Assembly (NCBI GenBank): GCA_023443765.1
Contig: JAEZTA010000049.1
Location: 1 to 22,427 of the forward strand
DNA from: Bacteroidota bacterium
Lineage (GTDB): Bacteria; Bacteroidota; Bacteroidia; Bacteroidales; Rikenellaceae
Reading direction: 5' to 3'
DNA length: 22,427 bases
Shown here: piece by piece, positions 16,423 to 22,427 of the stretch
Numbering within the stretch: the first letter of the stretch is position 1
How the letters are laid out: every line of letters begins with the position of its first letter
Notes under the pieces: generated by a model
The model's input: the letters and a program-made list of their open reading frames with translations, nothing else
Database searches by the model: none
What the model was told of the DNA's origin: nothing
Made by a program: the position numbers and the translations under genes

Positions 16423-17010
16423 CTACTTTTTCGGAGCCTTTTTGTCGGCTGCGTACAACTCGTTGACCTTCGCCAGCACGGTGGGCGTGATGTTGAGCGT
16501 CGAGTCGGCGTCGATCAGCGCCGAGGCGTTGATGATCAGCTTGTACTGCTTGCCGCTGTTGATCTCCTGCACGGCGCGGTGCAGCAGGTCCTGTGCGCGG
16601 TTGGTGAATACGTAGTTCTCTTCGTCGAGCGTCTGGGCTTCCTTCTGGGCGTTGGTCTGGTAGGAAGCGGCGCGCTGCTGAAGGCTCTCCTGCTGCGCCT
16701 GCGCGTCGCGCGAGGTGATCAGGCCCTTCTCGTATTTCTGCTGCAACTGGGCGGCTTCGGCCTGGAGCCCCTGCTCGCGCTGAGCCCAGCTCTTCTGTGC
16801 CTTTTCAGTCTTTTCCTGGAGCGCTACACCTTCGTTCTTGTAGAGGTCGCACTGAGCCAGCACGGCTTCGACCTGGACATAAGCGATGTCGCTCGAAACA
16901 ACCTGCTGCGCCGCGGTTTCAGCCGCAACAGCAGCCTGCTCCGTGGTCTTCGTGCCGCAGGCCGCAAGAACAAGGGCTACAGCCAGCGCCGGAAAGAGAG
17001 TTTTTTTCAT
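16423..17010 (-). CDS. OmpH/Skp-like periplasmic chaperone, lipoprotein form
   Basis: Skp/OmpH proteins hold unfolded outer-membrane proteins in the periplasm. This 195-aa protein has a clear lipoprotein signal (LAVALVLAAC, Cys18), a short Thr/Ala/Glu linker, and the OmpH opening strand and helix DIAYVQVEAVLAQCDLYKNE. A long charged coiled coil follows (KAQKSWAQREQGLQAEAAQL). The C-terminal part with LHRAVQEINSGKQYKLIIN, then SALIDADSTLNIT and VLAKVNELYAADK, matches the returning helix and strand of the family. Being lipidated differs from the classic soluble Skp. It stands alone between its own promoter and terminator. The role is inferred from fold similarity. Confidence 0.85.
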   Translation of the reverse strand: MKKTLFPALAVALVLAACGTKTTEQAAVAAETAAQQVVSSDIAYVQVEAVLAQCDLYKNEGVALQEKTEKAQKSWAQREQGLQAEAAQLQQKYEKGLITSRDAQAQQESLQQRAASYQTNAQKEAQTLDEENYVFTNRAQDLLHRAVQEINSGKQYKLIINASALIDADSTLNITPTVLAKVNELYAADKKAPKK

Positions 17011-17053
17011 ATCGGATTTTTGTTTGTTAGTTAATTATTCAGCATTTGAGACA

Positions 17054-17087
17054 CAAAGGTAAAAAAAAATCTTTACTTTTGCCCAAC
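17054..17087 (-). promoter_or_regulatory. Promoter candidate for the OmpH-like gene
   Basis: On the minus strand, TACCTTTG (17054-17061) matches TAnnTTTG, with GTTG (17084-17087) 22 nt upstream as a weak -33. It lies 44 nt before the start codon and back-to-back with the ruvA -7 candidate. Confidence 0.45.
17074..17081 (+). promoter_or_regulatory. -7 box candidate for ruvA
   Basis: TACTTTTG matches TAnnTTTG exactly and lies 28 nt before the ruvA ATG. The only upstream TTTG (17045-17048) is 25 nt away, longer than usual. Confidence 0.4.
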
Positions 17088-17108
17088 CCGCAACAAAATT
17101 TGAAATCC

Positions 17109-17690
17109 ATGTACGAATACATCAAAGGCACAGTCGCCGAAGTGGCTCCCGCATACGCAGTTATCGACGCTGGCGGGGTAGGCTACTACCTCCATATCTC
17201 GCTCGAAACCTATGCCGCGATCGAGCATGCTCCCGAGACCAAACTCTACGTTCATTATGTCGTGCGCGAGGATGCGCAGCTGCTCTATGGTTTCTCGACG
17301 AAGGTCGAACGCGAATTGTTCCGCCTGCTGATCAGCGTCTCGGGCGTGGGCGGCAATACGGCCCGCATGATCCTCTCGACCTATTCGCCGCGCGAGTTGC
17401 AGGGGATCATCACGGCGGGCAATGCCGTGCTGCTGAAAAATGTCAAGGGGCTGGGCCTCAAGACGGCGCAGAAGATCATCGTCGAACTGAGCGGCAAGCT
17501 CATGGCGCTGGGCGCCGATGCCGACGAGGCGCTGCCCGCTGTCGGCGGCAACTTCGACGAAGCCCTCGCTGCGCTGGTCATGCTGGGCTTCGCCCGCGCC
17601 TCGGCCGAGAAGGTTCTGCGCTCGGTCCTGCGCGAAGCTCCCGCAGCTTCGGTCGAGGAACTGATCCGCATGGCGCTTAAAAATCTCTAA
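17109..17690 (+). CDS. ruvA: Holliday junction branch migration protein RuvA
   Basis: RuvA binds four-way DNA junctions and recruits the RuvB motor for branch migration during recombination repair. The 193-aa protein has the three usual domains: an N-terminal OB fold (MYEYIKGTVAEVAPAYAVID, GGVGYYLHIS, EDAQLLYGFSTKVERELF), two helix-hairpin-helix motifs (LLISVSGVGGNTARMIL and LKNVKGLGLKTAQKIIVEL), and a small C-terminal UBA-like domain (FDEALAALVMLGFARASAEK). ATG 17109 is chosen because it begins at the conserved MYEYIKG; an upstream TTG at 17046 would add a basic extension with no family support. No ruvB or ruvC is in the window. Confidence 0.96.
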   Translation: MYEYIKGTVAEVAPAYAVIDAGGVGYYLHISLETYAAIEHAPETKLYVHYVVREDAQLLYGFSTKVERELFRLLISVSGVGGNTARMILSTYSPRELQGIITAGNAVLLKNVKGLGLKTAQKIIVELSGKLMALGADADEALPAVGGNFDEALAALVMLGFARASAEKVLRSVLREAPAASVEELIRMALKNL

Positions 17691-17710
17691 ATTAAGCCCG
17701 AATATTCGAT

Positions 17711-17748
17711 AAAAATATCATTTATGTAGTTGCGAATCTGATATTTTT
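17711..17748. repeat. Inverted repeat after ruvA
   Basis: AAAAATATCA (17711-17720) and TGATATTTTT (17739-17748) are perfect 10-bp arms around an 18-nt spacer, 20 nt after the ruvA stop. The AT-only stem with T5 could act as a weak terminator for ruvA, or be a protein-binding dyad. Confidence 0.45.
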
Positions 17749-17778
17749 GAAAATACCCCTCCGAAAGTCTTGCTTTGC

Positions 17779-17809
17779 TTTGTTTTGGCTGTATTTTGTC
17801 TTATATTTG
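17779..17809 (+). promoter_or_regulatory. Promoter candidate for the 49-aa microprotein
   Basis: TTTG (17779-17782), a 19-nt spacer and TATATTTG (17802-17809) match the Bacteroidetes consensus at every defined base. The ATG lies 38 nt downstream. Confidence 0.6.
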
Positions 17810-17847
17810 CCTCGCCTAACAAAAAAGCCTCTATTATTTATACTCGT

Positions 17848-17997
17848 ATGGAAGAGATTCCGTTTGGATTTATACTTATCCTGCTCGGCTTCTTCGCTGT
17901 AGCTATTGTTCTGACTCTCATTGCGCTTGCGTGGAAGCAGCGCAAGTTGCAGCGACTTAAACACCCGCGTAAGGATTATTACAGGAAAAAGGAATAA
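17848..17997 (+). CDS. Single-pass membrane microprotein, 49 aa
   Basis: I do not recognise this family. The 49-residue protein begins MEEIPFG, has one strong hydrophobic helix (FILILLGFFAVAIVLTLIAL) and a basic cytoplasmic tail with KQRKLQRLKHPRKDYYRKKE. Charge distribution predicts the N-terminus outside and the C-terminus inside. A full consensus promoter upstream and an intrinsic terminator 24 nt after the stop frame it as a single-gene unit, which makes it more credible than a chance ORF. An in-frame upstream ATG at 17770 would lie before the promoter and is rejected as the start. Confidence 0.6.
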   Translation: MEEIPFGFILILLGFFAVAIVLTLIALAWKQRKLQRLKHPRKDYYRKKE

Positions 17998-18021
17998 CCG
18001 ATTTTTCCTCTTTTTTCGACA

Positions 18022-18049
18022 CGCCCGCATGCAAAGCGGGCGATTTTTT
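18022..18049 (+). terminator. Terminator after the microprotein gene
   Basis: A 7-bp GC-only stem, CGCCCGC (18022-18028) with GCGGGCG (18036-18042), encloses a 7-nt loop and is followed by A and T6. Confidence 0.85.
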
Positions 18050-18081
18050 ACGTTTCTTCTTCGTAAATCGGATTGTTTTTG

Positions 18082-18089
18082 TAAATTTG
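18082..18089 (+). promoter_or_regulatory. -7 box for the FKBP-like lipoprotein operon
   Basis: TAAATTTG matches TAnnTTTG exactly and is 9-15 nt before the possible ATGs, giving a very short leader. No clear TTTG sits 19-21 nt upstream. Confidence 0.42.
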
Positions 18090-18104
18090 CACGATTGTAT
18101 GCCG

Positions 18105-18707
18105 ATGAAACGAATAGTCACCACACTTTTTTTCGCCCTGCCCCTGCTCTTCTGCGGTTGCTCGGAGGAGGAGGACATCCTTCCCGAACAGCGTCAGAAG
18201 ATCGTATCGTTCCTCGAAAGAACCCACTCGCCGACGCTGATCCCGGATTCGCAGCTCGAAGAGGGCAGTACGCAGGCGTTCTACACCGTTTCGGGCAGCA
18301 CGGTCTATCGGTATATCGACAATTTCTACCGGGAGAACCGCGACAACAACCGGGAGGTTACCGCCGATGCGAAGGTGACCATCACGTTCCGCGCCTATGT
18401 TTTCAACTACGCGACGATCTCCGATTCCACGTTCCCGTTCTACTCGAACGATCCGCTGTTGGAACCGGCTTATGAAGACCTTGGGCTGACGCCGGGGGCG
18501 TGGTCTTTCGAGCCGTTGACGCTCGATATGCGCGGCGACATACTAAACGGTCTCAGGCATGCGTTACTTGGTTGTCGTAACGGAGACGAGGTCGAGGCTT
18601 ACATGACTTACAACATGGCTTTCGGGGACAAATACGTGAGCACAATCCCGAAAGAGAGCCCTGTCGCCTGGTTTTTCAAGATCAGTAATGTGGAATACGA
18701 CGAATAA
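18105..18707 (+). CDS. FKBP-like lipoprotein (first of pair)
   Basis: This 200-aa lipoprotein begins MKRIVTTLFFALPLLFCGC with Cys19, followed by SEEED, an acidic stretch resembling the surface-export signal of Bacteroidetes lipoproteins. The C-terminal two thirds resemble an FKBP-type peptidyl-prolyl isomerase fold: ADAKVTITFRAYVFN, then GLRHALLGCRNGDEVEAYMT with YNMAFGDKYVSTIP and AWFFKISNVEYDE. The G-L-x-x-A-L, G-D-E-V and (Y/F)-G-x-x-x-x-x-I-P pattern is the hallmark. Many aromatic active-site residues are not conserved, so it may be a non-catalytic relative (GldI/DUF4827-like). ATG 18105 is preferred; ATG 18099 would add two residues. It is 36 nt upstream of a second FKBP-like gene, probably one operon. 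Confidence 0.68.
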   Translation: MKRIVTTLFFALPLLFCGCSEEEDILPEQRQKIVSFLERTHSPTLIPDSQLEEGSTQAFYTVSGSTVYRYIDNFYRENRDNNREVTADAKVTITFRAYVFNYATISDSTFPFYSNDPLLEPAYEDLGLTPGAWSFEPLTLDMRGDILNGLRHALLGCRNGDEVEAYMTYNMAFGDKYVSTIPKESPVAWFFKISNVEYDE

Positions 18708-18743
18708 ACAGAACACTGAAAATATAGAATTGCAAAACAAGAT

Positions 18744-20291
18744 ATGAAGTTGATCACCCGTTTTCTCTACCTCTCGGCAGCCGGCATCATGCTGCTGACA
18801 TCCTGCGCCAAAGAGCAGACCGAGTCGTACGACAAATTCGAGAACCAGGCCCTTGAGGCGTGGATGACGCAGCACCGCAAGGAACTGCTGAAGAACTACC
18901 AATCCGAAGGCGGTTACTACGTCGAAATTCTTGACGGCGGAAATGCACAGGCTGCTCCGGTAAACGACACCGCCTGCTGGGTGAAATTCGACTTCTCGGG
19001 CCGCGACCTGAGCGGCAACATCGTCCTCACGCGTCGCGCGAACGAGGCCTACCAGGTCGGAACGTTCACCAAATATACCCACTATGTGCCTTTTTACCGT
19101 TACTGCGGTACATCCAATACAAGTTTGATGGAGGGTACTTACCTCGCCATGCGCAATACGCTGCACCTCGACCCGGACTATGCCGCGGAAAAAGGCGTCG
19201 ATCCTGAGTTCCTGCTGCGTGAAGGTTCCAAAATCCGGCTTTACATGCCTTCGCGTATCGTCGGTACCGGCGGTGTGGAGGGCGACGGCGGCTACGAGGG
19301 CCAGTTTACGCTCAGCGCCAAGCGCCCGTTCATCGTCGAGATGGAGATTTGCGATACGATCAAGAACCCGCTGGAGGCCGAAGGTTCGTCGGTCGATGCG
19401 TTCTGCCAGTATCTCGACAACGGTGGTCTGAAGCGTTTCGTTAAGAGCGACGACGCGGAGAAGAACGACCCGATTCCGACCGACCCTAAGGACGAGAACC
19501 ACCCTTATAACATTAAGGAGCGTTGGGTTTCGGCCTGCGACACCGTGGCACAGCTCTATGTCAACTACCGTTACAACCCGGCCGAAGTGAAGGACCGCCT
19601 TTCGTTCCCCGATGCCTATAATGTCGGTTTCGAACCATACAACGGTTCCGACCTGGAGAAGAAGATTTCTGAGGCGCTCGTCGAGCGTTTCCATCCGGAT
19701 AAGGATGATCCCTATTTGGGTGTCGTGGCGCTTGATGCCGACTCCGTGAAACTGGACGGTACGGCCAAAATCTGGTATATTGGCCGCTTCCTTGACGGAT
19801 TTATCTTCGACACGAACATCGACGAGGTGAAAAAAATTATCTACGGTGAGGTGCGTTCGACGGGTTCGGCGTTGTCTTACAAGCCTGAGGACGGTGGTAT
19901 GATCACGGCTTTCTACTACGCGGTCCCCAATCTGAAATTCGGCCAGTGGGCGGAGTTTATCACTACGTCGACCAACGGTTACGGTACGACTGGCAAGAGC
20001 GGTGGTACGAGCACTAATTCTTCGGGTGGCTATACGTCGAGTTATTACGATTATCTGAACTACCTGAACTATTCGCAGATGTACTACGGCAACAACGGCT
20101 ATTACGGCGGTTATTACGGTGACTATTACGGTTACGGCGGTTACGGCAACAGTTACTACGGCGGTGGCTATTACGGTAATTATGGCAGTTATTACGATAC
20201 CGGCGAGACTACGACCACGACCGAAGTGTATACGGACATTCCACCCTTTACACCGCTGATTTTCCAGTTCTATATCGAACCTGCGGAGTAG
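18744..20291 (+). CDS. Large double-FKBP-like lipoprotein with Tyr/Gly-rich insertion
   Basis: This 515-aa lipoprotein (MKLITRFLYLSAAGIMLLTSC, Cys21) shows two FKBP-like regions. The first (~72-205) has WVKFDFSGRDLSGNIV, LREGSKIRLYMPSRI and PFIVEMEICDT. The second (~335-515) has TAKIWYIGRFLDGFIFDTNI, AFYYAVPNLKFGQWAEFITT, and the closing strand IPPFTPLIFQFYIEP, which closely follows the FKBP ending (I-P-P-x-x-x-L-x-F-x-x-x-L). Between the flap and that strand lies a low-complexity segment at ~430-488 with 23 Tyr in 59 residues and many Gly (YYGG, YYGDYYG units). It is probably outer-membrane anchored. Whether either domain has isomerase activity is unclear. It is the second gene of the pair and ends at a UUCG terminator. 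Confidence 0.68.
   Translation: MKLITRFLYLSAAGIMLLTSCAKEQTESYDKFENQALEAWMTQHRKELLKNYQSEGGYYVEILDGGNAQAAPVNDTACWVKFDFSGRDLSGNIVLTRRANEAYQVGTFTKYTHYVPFYRYCGTSNTSLMEGTYLAMRNTLHLDPDYAAEKGVDPEFLLREGSKIRLYMPSRIVGTGGVEGDGGYEGQFTLSAKRPFIVEMEICDTIKNPLEAEGSSVDAFCQYLDNGGLKRFVKSDDAEKNDPIPTDPKDENHPYNIKERWVSACDTVAQLYVNYRYNPAEVKDRLSFPDAYNVGFEPYNGSDLEKKISEALVERFHPDKDDPYLGVVALDADSVKLDGTAKIWYIGRFLDGFIFDTNIDEVKKIIYGEVRSTGSALSYKPEDGGMITAFYYAVPNLKFGQWAEFITTSTNGYGTTGKSGGTSTNSSGGYTSSYYDYLNYLNYSQMYYGNNGYYGGYYGDYYGYGGYGNSYYGGGYYGNYGSYYDTGETTTTTEVYTDIPPFTPLIFQFYIEPAE
20033..20209 (+). repeat. Low-complexity Tyr/Gly-coding repeat tract
   Basis: Degenerate repeats of TATTACGGCGGT-like units encode YYGG and YYGD runs in the FKBP-like lipoprotein. 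Codon variation between units suggests an old, selected repeat and not a recent slippage tract. Confidence 0.7.
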
Positions 20292-20332
20292 TCTTCTGTT
20301 GACCGCGAAGTACTTTCCGCACCCGAAAAAAT

Positions 20333-20367
20333 AAAAAAGCTCCTGCTTCGGCAGGGGCTTTTGTTTT
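20333..20367 (+). terminator. UUCG-loop terminator after the FKBP-like operon
   Basis: AAAGCTCCTGC (20336-20346) pairs with GCAGGGGCTTT (20351-20361) with one G-U, around the stable TTCG tetraloop. TTTTG TTTT follows. An A-rich left flank could make it bidirectional, but no minus-strand gene reads in. Confidence 0.92.
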
Positions 20368-20434
20368 GGAACTGTGGGACTTTCATTCTTTTTCATTCGG
20401 GAATCATATTTATTACACTTTTTCAGGCAGAAAT

Positions 20435-20465
20435 TTTGCAGGTTCGCAAAATTGTATTAACTTAG
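20435..20465 (+). promoter_or_regulatory. Promoter candidate for the small HTH gene
   Basis: TTTG (20435-20438), a 19-nt spacer and TAACTTAG (20458-20465) match the Bacteroidetes promoter with one mismatch in the -7 box. The leader would be ~28 nt. Confidence 0.45.
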
Positions 20466-20499
20466 TTGTGCAGAACTATCAACCAAAAAATCAACGGAT

Positions 20500-20739
20500 A
20501 TGATTATCACATTTAACGAGTTGCGCCGTATTAAGGACCGGTTGCCCAGCGGCAGCTCGCAGCGCATTGCAGATGAGTTAGGAATTGATGTAGACACAGT
20601 CCGCAACTACTTCGGAGGTAAGCATGAGGCAAAGGAATGCGTCGGTGTGCACTTCGAAGCGGGCCCGGACGGAGGTGTCGTCACGTTGGACGATACGACG
20701 ATTCTCGACGTTGCAATGCGCATCCTGAGCGAGCAGTAA
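20500..20739 (+). CDS. Small helix-turn-helix DNA-binding protein
   Basis: This 79-aa cytoplasmic protein is built around a helix-turn-helix: ELRRIKDRLPSGSSQRIADE is followed by LGIDVDTVRNYFGG. The Q-R-I-A-D-E-L-G-I-D-x-x-T-V-R-N-Y pattern looks like a LacI/Xre-type HTH at residues ~18-40. A short strand-rich segment (GVHFEAGPDGGVVTLDD) and a final helix (TTILDVAMRILSEQ), perhaps for dimerisation, follow. I know of no named function. It is a monocistronic unit with its own promoter and tandem terminators, upstream of dnaK. What it regulates is unknown. Confidence 0.75.
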   Translation: MIITFNELRRIKDRLPSGSSQRIADELGIDVDTVRNYFGGKHEAKECVGVHFEAGPDGGVVTLDDTTILDVAMRILSEQ

Positions 20740-20757
20740 CAGCTATAAAGATTTTGT

Positions 20758-20771
20758 CCGGCATCTGCCGG
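20758..20771 (+). repeat. Short hairpin 19 nt after the HTH gene
   Basis: CCGGC (20758-20762) and GCCGG (20767-20771) enclose ATCT. It lacks a T-run and directly precedes two terminators, so it may be part of the 3' end structure. Confidence 0.5.
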
Positions 20772-20772
20772 A

Positions 20773-20803
20773 GAAGGGCCTGCGTTTGCAGGCCTTTTTG
20801 TTT
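20773..20803 (+). terminator. Terminator 1 after the HTH gene
   Basis: A perfect stem GGCCTGC (20777-20783) with GCAGGCC (20788-20794), loop GTTT, followed by T5-G-T3. Confidence 0.93.
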
Positions 20804-20825
20804 GCCCGGCTTCTGGCCGGGCTTT
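20804..20825 (+). terminator. Terminator 2 (tandem) after the HTH gene
   Basis: A perfect stem GCCCGGC (20804-20810) with GCCGGGC (20816-20822), loop TTCTG, then T3 only. It is a likely backup to the preceding terminator. Confidence 0.6.
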
Positions 20826-21164
20826 CGAATGGATCGGAGCCAAGAGCGGGTTTCGATAGGAACTGGCGTCATTCAGGCCCCCGGCTCTCGGTCGGATTTT
20901 AGAATGGGGCCGGGGTACGGATCGGGTTTCTATGCCGAAAAAACTGCCGCCGCCCCTGAATTCAGGTTCCTGGTGAGTGACAAAATGCCGTGTGCCATGA
21001 CGCTGTACGGCATTCTATCTGCCATCCGGCTGACAATTTGGCAGGGATTGCCGATTGGTACGACCTTTGTTCAAATTATGGGCGTAACCGGCGGCCGGAG
21101 TCGGAAAGCCAGGGTCCGCCGAATACGAAACTGAAAAATAAACAATTAAAACATATTATTTATT
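20826..21164. other. Gene-free 339-bp region upstream of dnaK
   Basis: I find no convincing gene here; frames crossing it are low-quality and overlap the HTH gene. It contains repeated GATCGG/GGGTTTC-like words near 20830-20930, a 12-bp palindrome at 20955-20966, an inverted repeat AATGCCGT (20984-20991) with ACGGCATT (21007-21014), the dnaK promoter candidate, and an A/T-rich leader just before dnaK. No CIRCE element was seen. Confidence 0.6.
21037..21069 (+). promoter_or_regulatory. dnaK promoter candidate
   Basis: TTTG (21037-21040), a 21-nt spacer and GACCTTTG (21062-21069) match the Bacteroidetes consensus except for the first base of the -7 box. The leader would be ~90 nt and ends A/T-rich. 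Confidence 0.5.
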
Positions 21165-22427
21165 ATGGCAAAGATTATTGGTATTGACTTAGGAACCACG
21201 AACTCCTGCGTAGCAGTGATGGAGGGCAATGAGCCCGTTGTAATCCCCAACTCCGAGGGACACCGCACGACCCCTTCGGTCGTGGCGTTCACCGCCGACG
21301 GCGAGCGTAAGGTCGGAGACCCCGCAAAGCGTCAGGCTATCACCAACCCCAAGCGTACGGTCTTCTCGATCAAGCGTTTCATGGGCGAGACCTACGATAA
21401 GGTTACGGCCGACATCGCACGCGCTCCCTATGCGATCGTCAAGGGTGACAACAACACCCCGCGTGTCGACATCGACGGACGCCAGTATACGCCGCAGGAG
21501 ATTTCGGCCATCATCCTTCAGAAGATGAAGAAGACGGCTGAGGACTACCTGGGTCAGGAAGTTACGGAGGCTGTCATCACGGTTCCGGCCTATTTCTCCG
21601 ACTCGCAGCGTCAGGCTACGAAGGAGGCGGGTGAGATCGCCGGACTGAAAGTCCGCCGTATCATCAACGAGCCTACGGCCGCAGCATTGGCCTATGGCAT
21701 GGACAAGAAGAACAGCGACATGAAGATCGCCGTATATGACCTCGGCGGCGGTACGTTCGATATTTCGATCCTCGAACTGGGCGACGGCGTCTTCGAAGTG
21801 AAGTCGACCAACGGTGATACCCACCTGGGCGGCGACGACTTCGACCACGTGCTGATCGACTATATGGCCGAGGCATTCAAGGCCGAGCACCAGATCGACC
21901 TGCGTCAGGACCCGATGGCCCTGCAGCGTCTGAAGGAGGCTGCCGAGAAGGCAAAGATCGAACTTTCGTCTTCGACCACGACGGAGATCAACCTGCCCTA
22001 TATCATGCCCGTCAATGGCATTCCGCAGCACCTCGTGATGTCGCTCACCCGCGCTAAGTTCGAGCAGCTGTGCGACCACCTGATCCGCAAGACCATCGAG
22101 CCTTGCAAACTGGCGTTGCGCGATGCAGGCCTGGACGCTTCGCAGATCAACGAAGTGATTCTCGTGGGTGGTTCGACCCGTATTCCCGCGATCCAGAAGA
22201 TCGTCGAGGAGTTCTTCGGCAAGACCCCGAACCGCTCGGTGAACCCCGATGAGGTCGTGGCTATCGGTGCCGCCATTCAGGGCGGTGTGCTCACGGGCGA
22301 GGTGAAGGACGTGCTGCTGCTCGACGTTACGCCGCTGTCGCTGGGTATCGAGACTCTGGGCGGTGTGATGACGAAGCTCATCGACGCCAACACCACCATC
22401 CCGACCCGCAAGTCGGAGGTATTCTCG
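21165..22427 (+). CDS. dnaK: Chaperone DnaK (Hsp70), 3' end beyond the window
   Basis: DnaK is the ATP-driven Hsp70 chaperone that binds exposed hydrophobic segments with DnaJ and GrpE. The frame runs from ATG 21165 to the window edge: 421 codons of an expected ~635. The whole nucleotide-binding domain is present: phosphate-1 loop IIGIDLGTTNSCVAVMEG, connect region ITVPAYFSDSQRQATKEAGE and INEPTAAALAYGMDKK, phosphate-2 DLGGGTFDISIL (from residue 192), and adenosine motif ILVGGSTRIPAIQ (from ~332). The linker (VKDVLLLDVTPLSLGIET) and the start of the substrate-binding domain follow; the lid is missing. No dnaJ or grpE is visible. Confidence 0.98.
   Translation, partial: MAKIIGIDLGTTNSCVAVMEGNEPVVIPNSEGHRTTPSVVAFTADGERKVGDPAKRQAITNPKRTVFSIKRFMGETYDKVTADIARAPYAIVKGDNNTPRVDIDGRQYTPQEISAIILQKMKKTAEDYLGQEVTEAVITVPAYFSDSQRQATKEAGEIAGLKVRRIINEPTAAALAYGMDKKNSDMKIAVYDLGGGTFDISILELGDGVFEVKSTNGDTHLGGDDFDHVLIDYMAEAFKAEHQIDLRQDPMALQRLKEAAEKAKIELSSSTTTEINLPYIMPVNGIPQHLVMSLTRAKFEQLCDHLIRKTIEPCKLALRDAGLDASQINEVILVGGSTRIPAIQKIVEEFFGKTPNRSVNPDEVVAIGAAIQGGVLTGEVKDVLLLDVTPLSLGIETLGGVMTKLIDANTTIPTRKSEVFS

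Noticed and set aside
18564..20396. 610-aa minus-strand ORF opposite the FKBP-like genes, with Val/Ile/Thr-rich repeats
   Set aside because: It mirrors the plus-strand genes; its repetitive part is the complement of the Tyr/Gly tract and it crosses both real genes and the terminator.
20955..20966. 12-bp palindrome CCTGAATTCAGG before dnaK
   Set aside because: About five 12-bp palindromes are expected by chance in a window this size.
20637..21134. 165-aa plus-strand ORF overlapping the HTH gene and the region before dnaK
   Set aside because: It begins inside the HTH gene, runs through two terminators and the promoter candidate, and has no domain.
1..22427. Mobile elements, CRISPR arrays, tRNA genes and riboswitches
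   Set aside because: None recognised on either strand; no transposase or integrase motifs, no spaced identical repeats and no cloverleaf seen by eye.

Overview
The window looks like chromosomal DNA of a Bacteroidetes gut commensal with fairly high GC, most like Alistipes (Rikenellaceae). This rests on SusC/SusD pairs, many lipoproteins, absence of clear Shine-Dalgarno sites, Bacteroidetes promoter motifs (TTTG, about 19-21 nt, TAnnTTTG) and the conserved neighbourhood of a sigma-54-type regulator, lptE and secG. The genus is inferred from coding style and was not tested. No tRNA, rRNA, CRISPR array, insertion sequence or phage gene was seen.

Layout: (1) 1-1945, a tight plus-strand housekeeping run: the C-terminal end of a Fis-type regulator, lptE, a small TPR-like protein and secG, closed by a bidirectional terminator. 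(2) 2026-14681, a polysaccharide utilization locus (PUL): a membrane-bound SusR/DUF6377-like regulator on the minus strand, a 456-bp regulatory gap, then susC, susD, a GH30 glycanase, a SusE-like surface glycan-binding protein and a GH3 beta-glucosidase. The gene set and order match the fungal beta-1,6-glucan locus known from Bacteroides thetaiotaomicron, so beta-1,6-glucan is the best substrate guess. (3) 14735-17010, minus-strand genes: a GNAT acetyltransferase, the diadenylate cyclase dacA and an OmpH/Skp-like lipoprotein. (4) 17109-20739, plus-strand ruvA, a 49-residue membrane microprotein, two FKBP-like lipoproteins (the second with a tyrosine/glycine-rich insertion) and a small helix-turn-helix protein. 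(5) 20740-22427, stacked hairpin terminators, a 340-bp gap carrying a dnaK promoter candidate, and the first 421 codons of dnaK.

In the PUL, the GH30 lipoprotein would cut polymer at the cell surface with help from the binding protein, SusC/SusD would import the oligosaccharides, GH3 would release glucose in the periplasm, and the regulator, with a predicted periplasmic TPR sensor and cytoplasmic helix-turn-helix, would switch the operon on.

Most unusual signals: a nine-G tract inside the susC reading frame, where gain or loss of one G would truncate the transporter; a nearly perfect 21-bp-arm hairpin between the binding-protein gene and the GH3 gene; a 59-residue Tyr/Gly-rich segment inserted just before the last strand of an FKBP-like domain; AT-rich dyads upstream of susC; and an orphan promoter-plus-terminator cassette between dacA and the OmpH-like gene. 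All functional statements are reading by eye; no database search was run.
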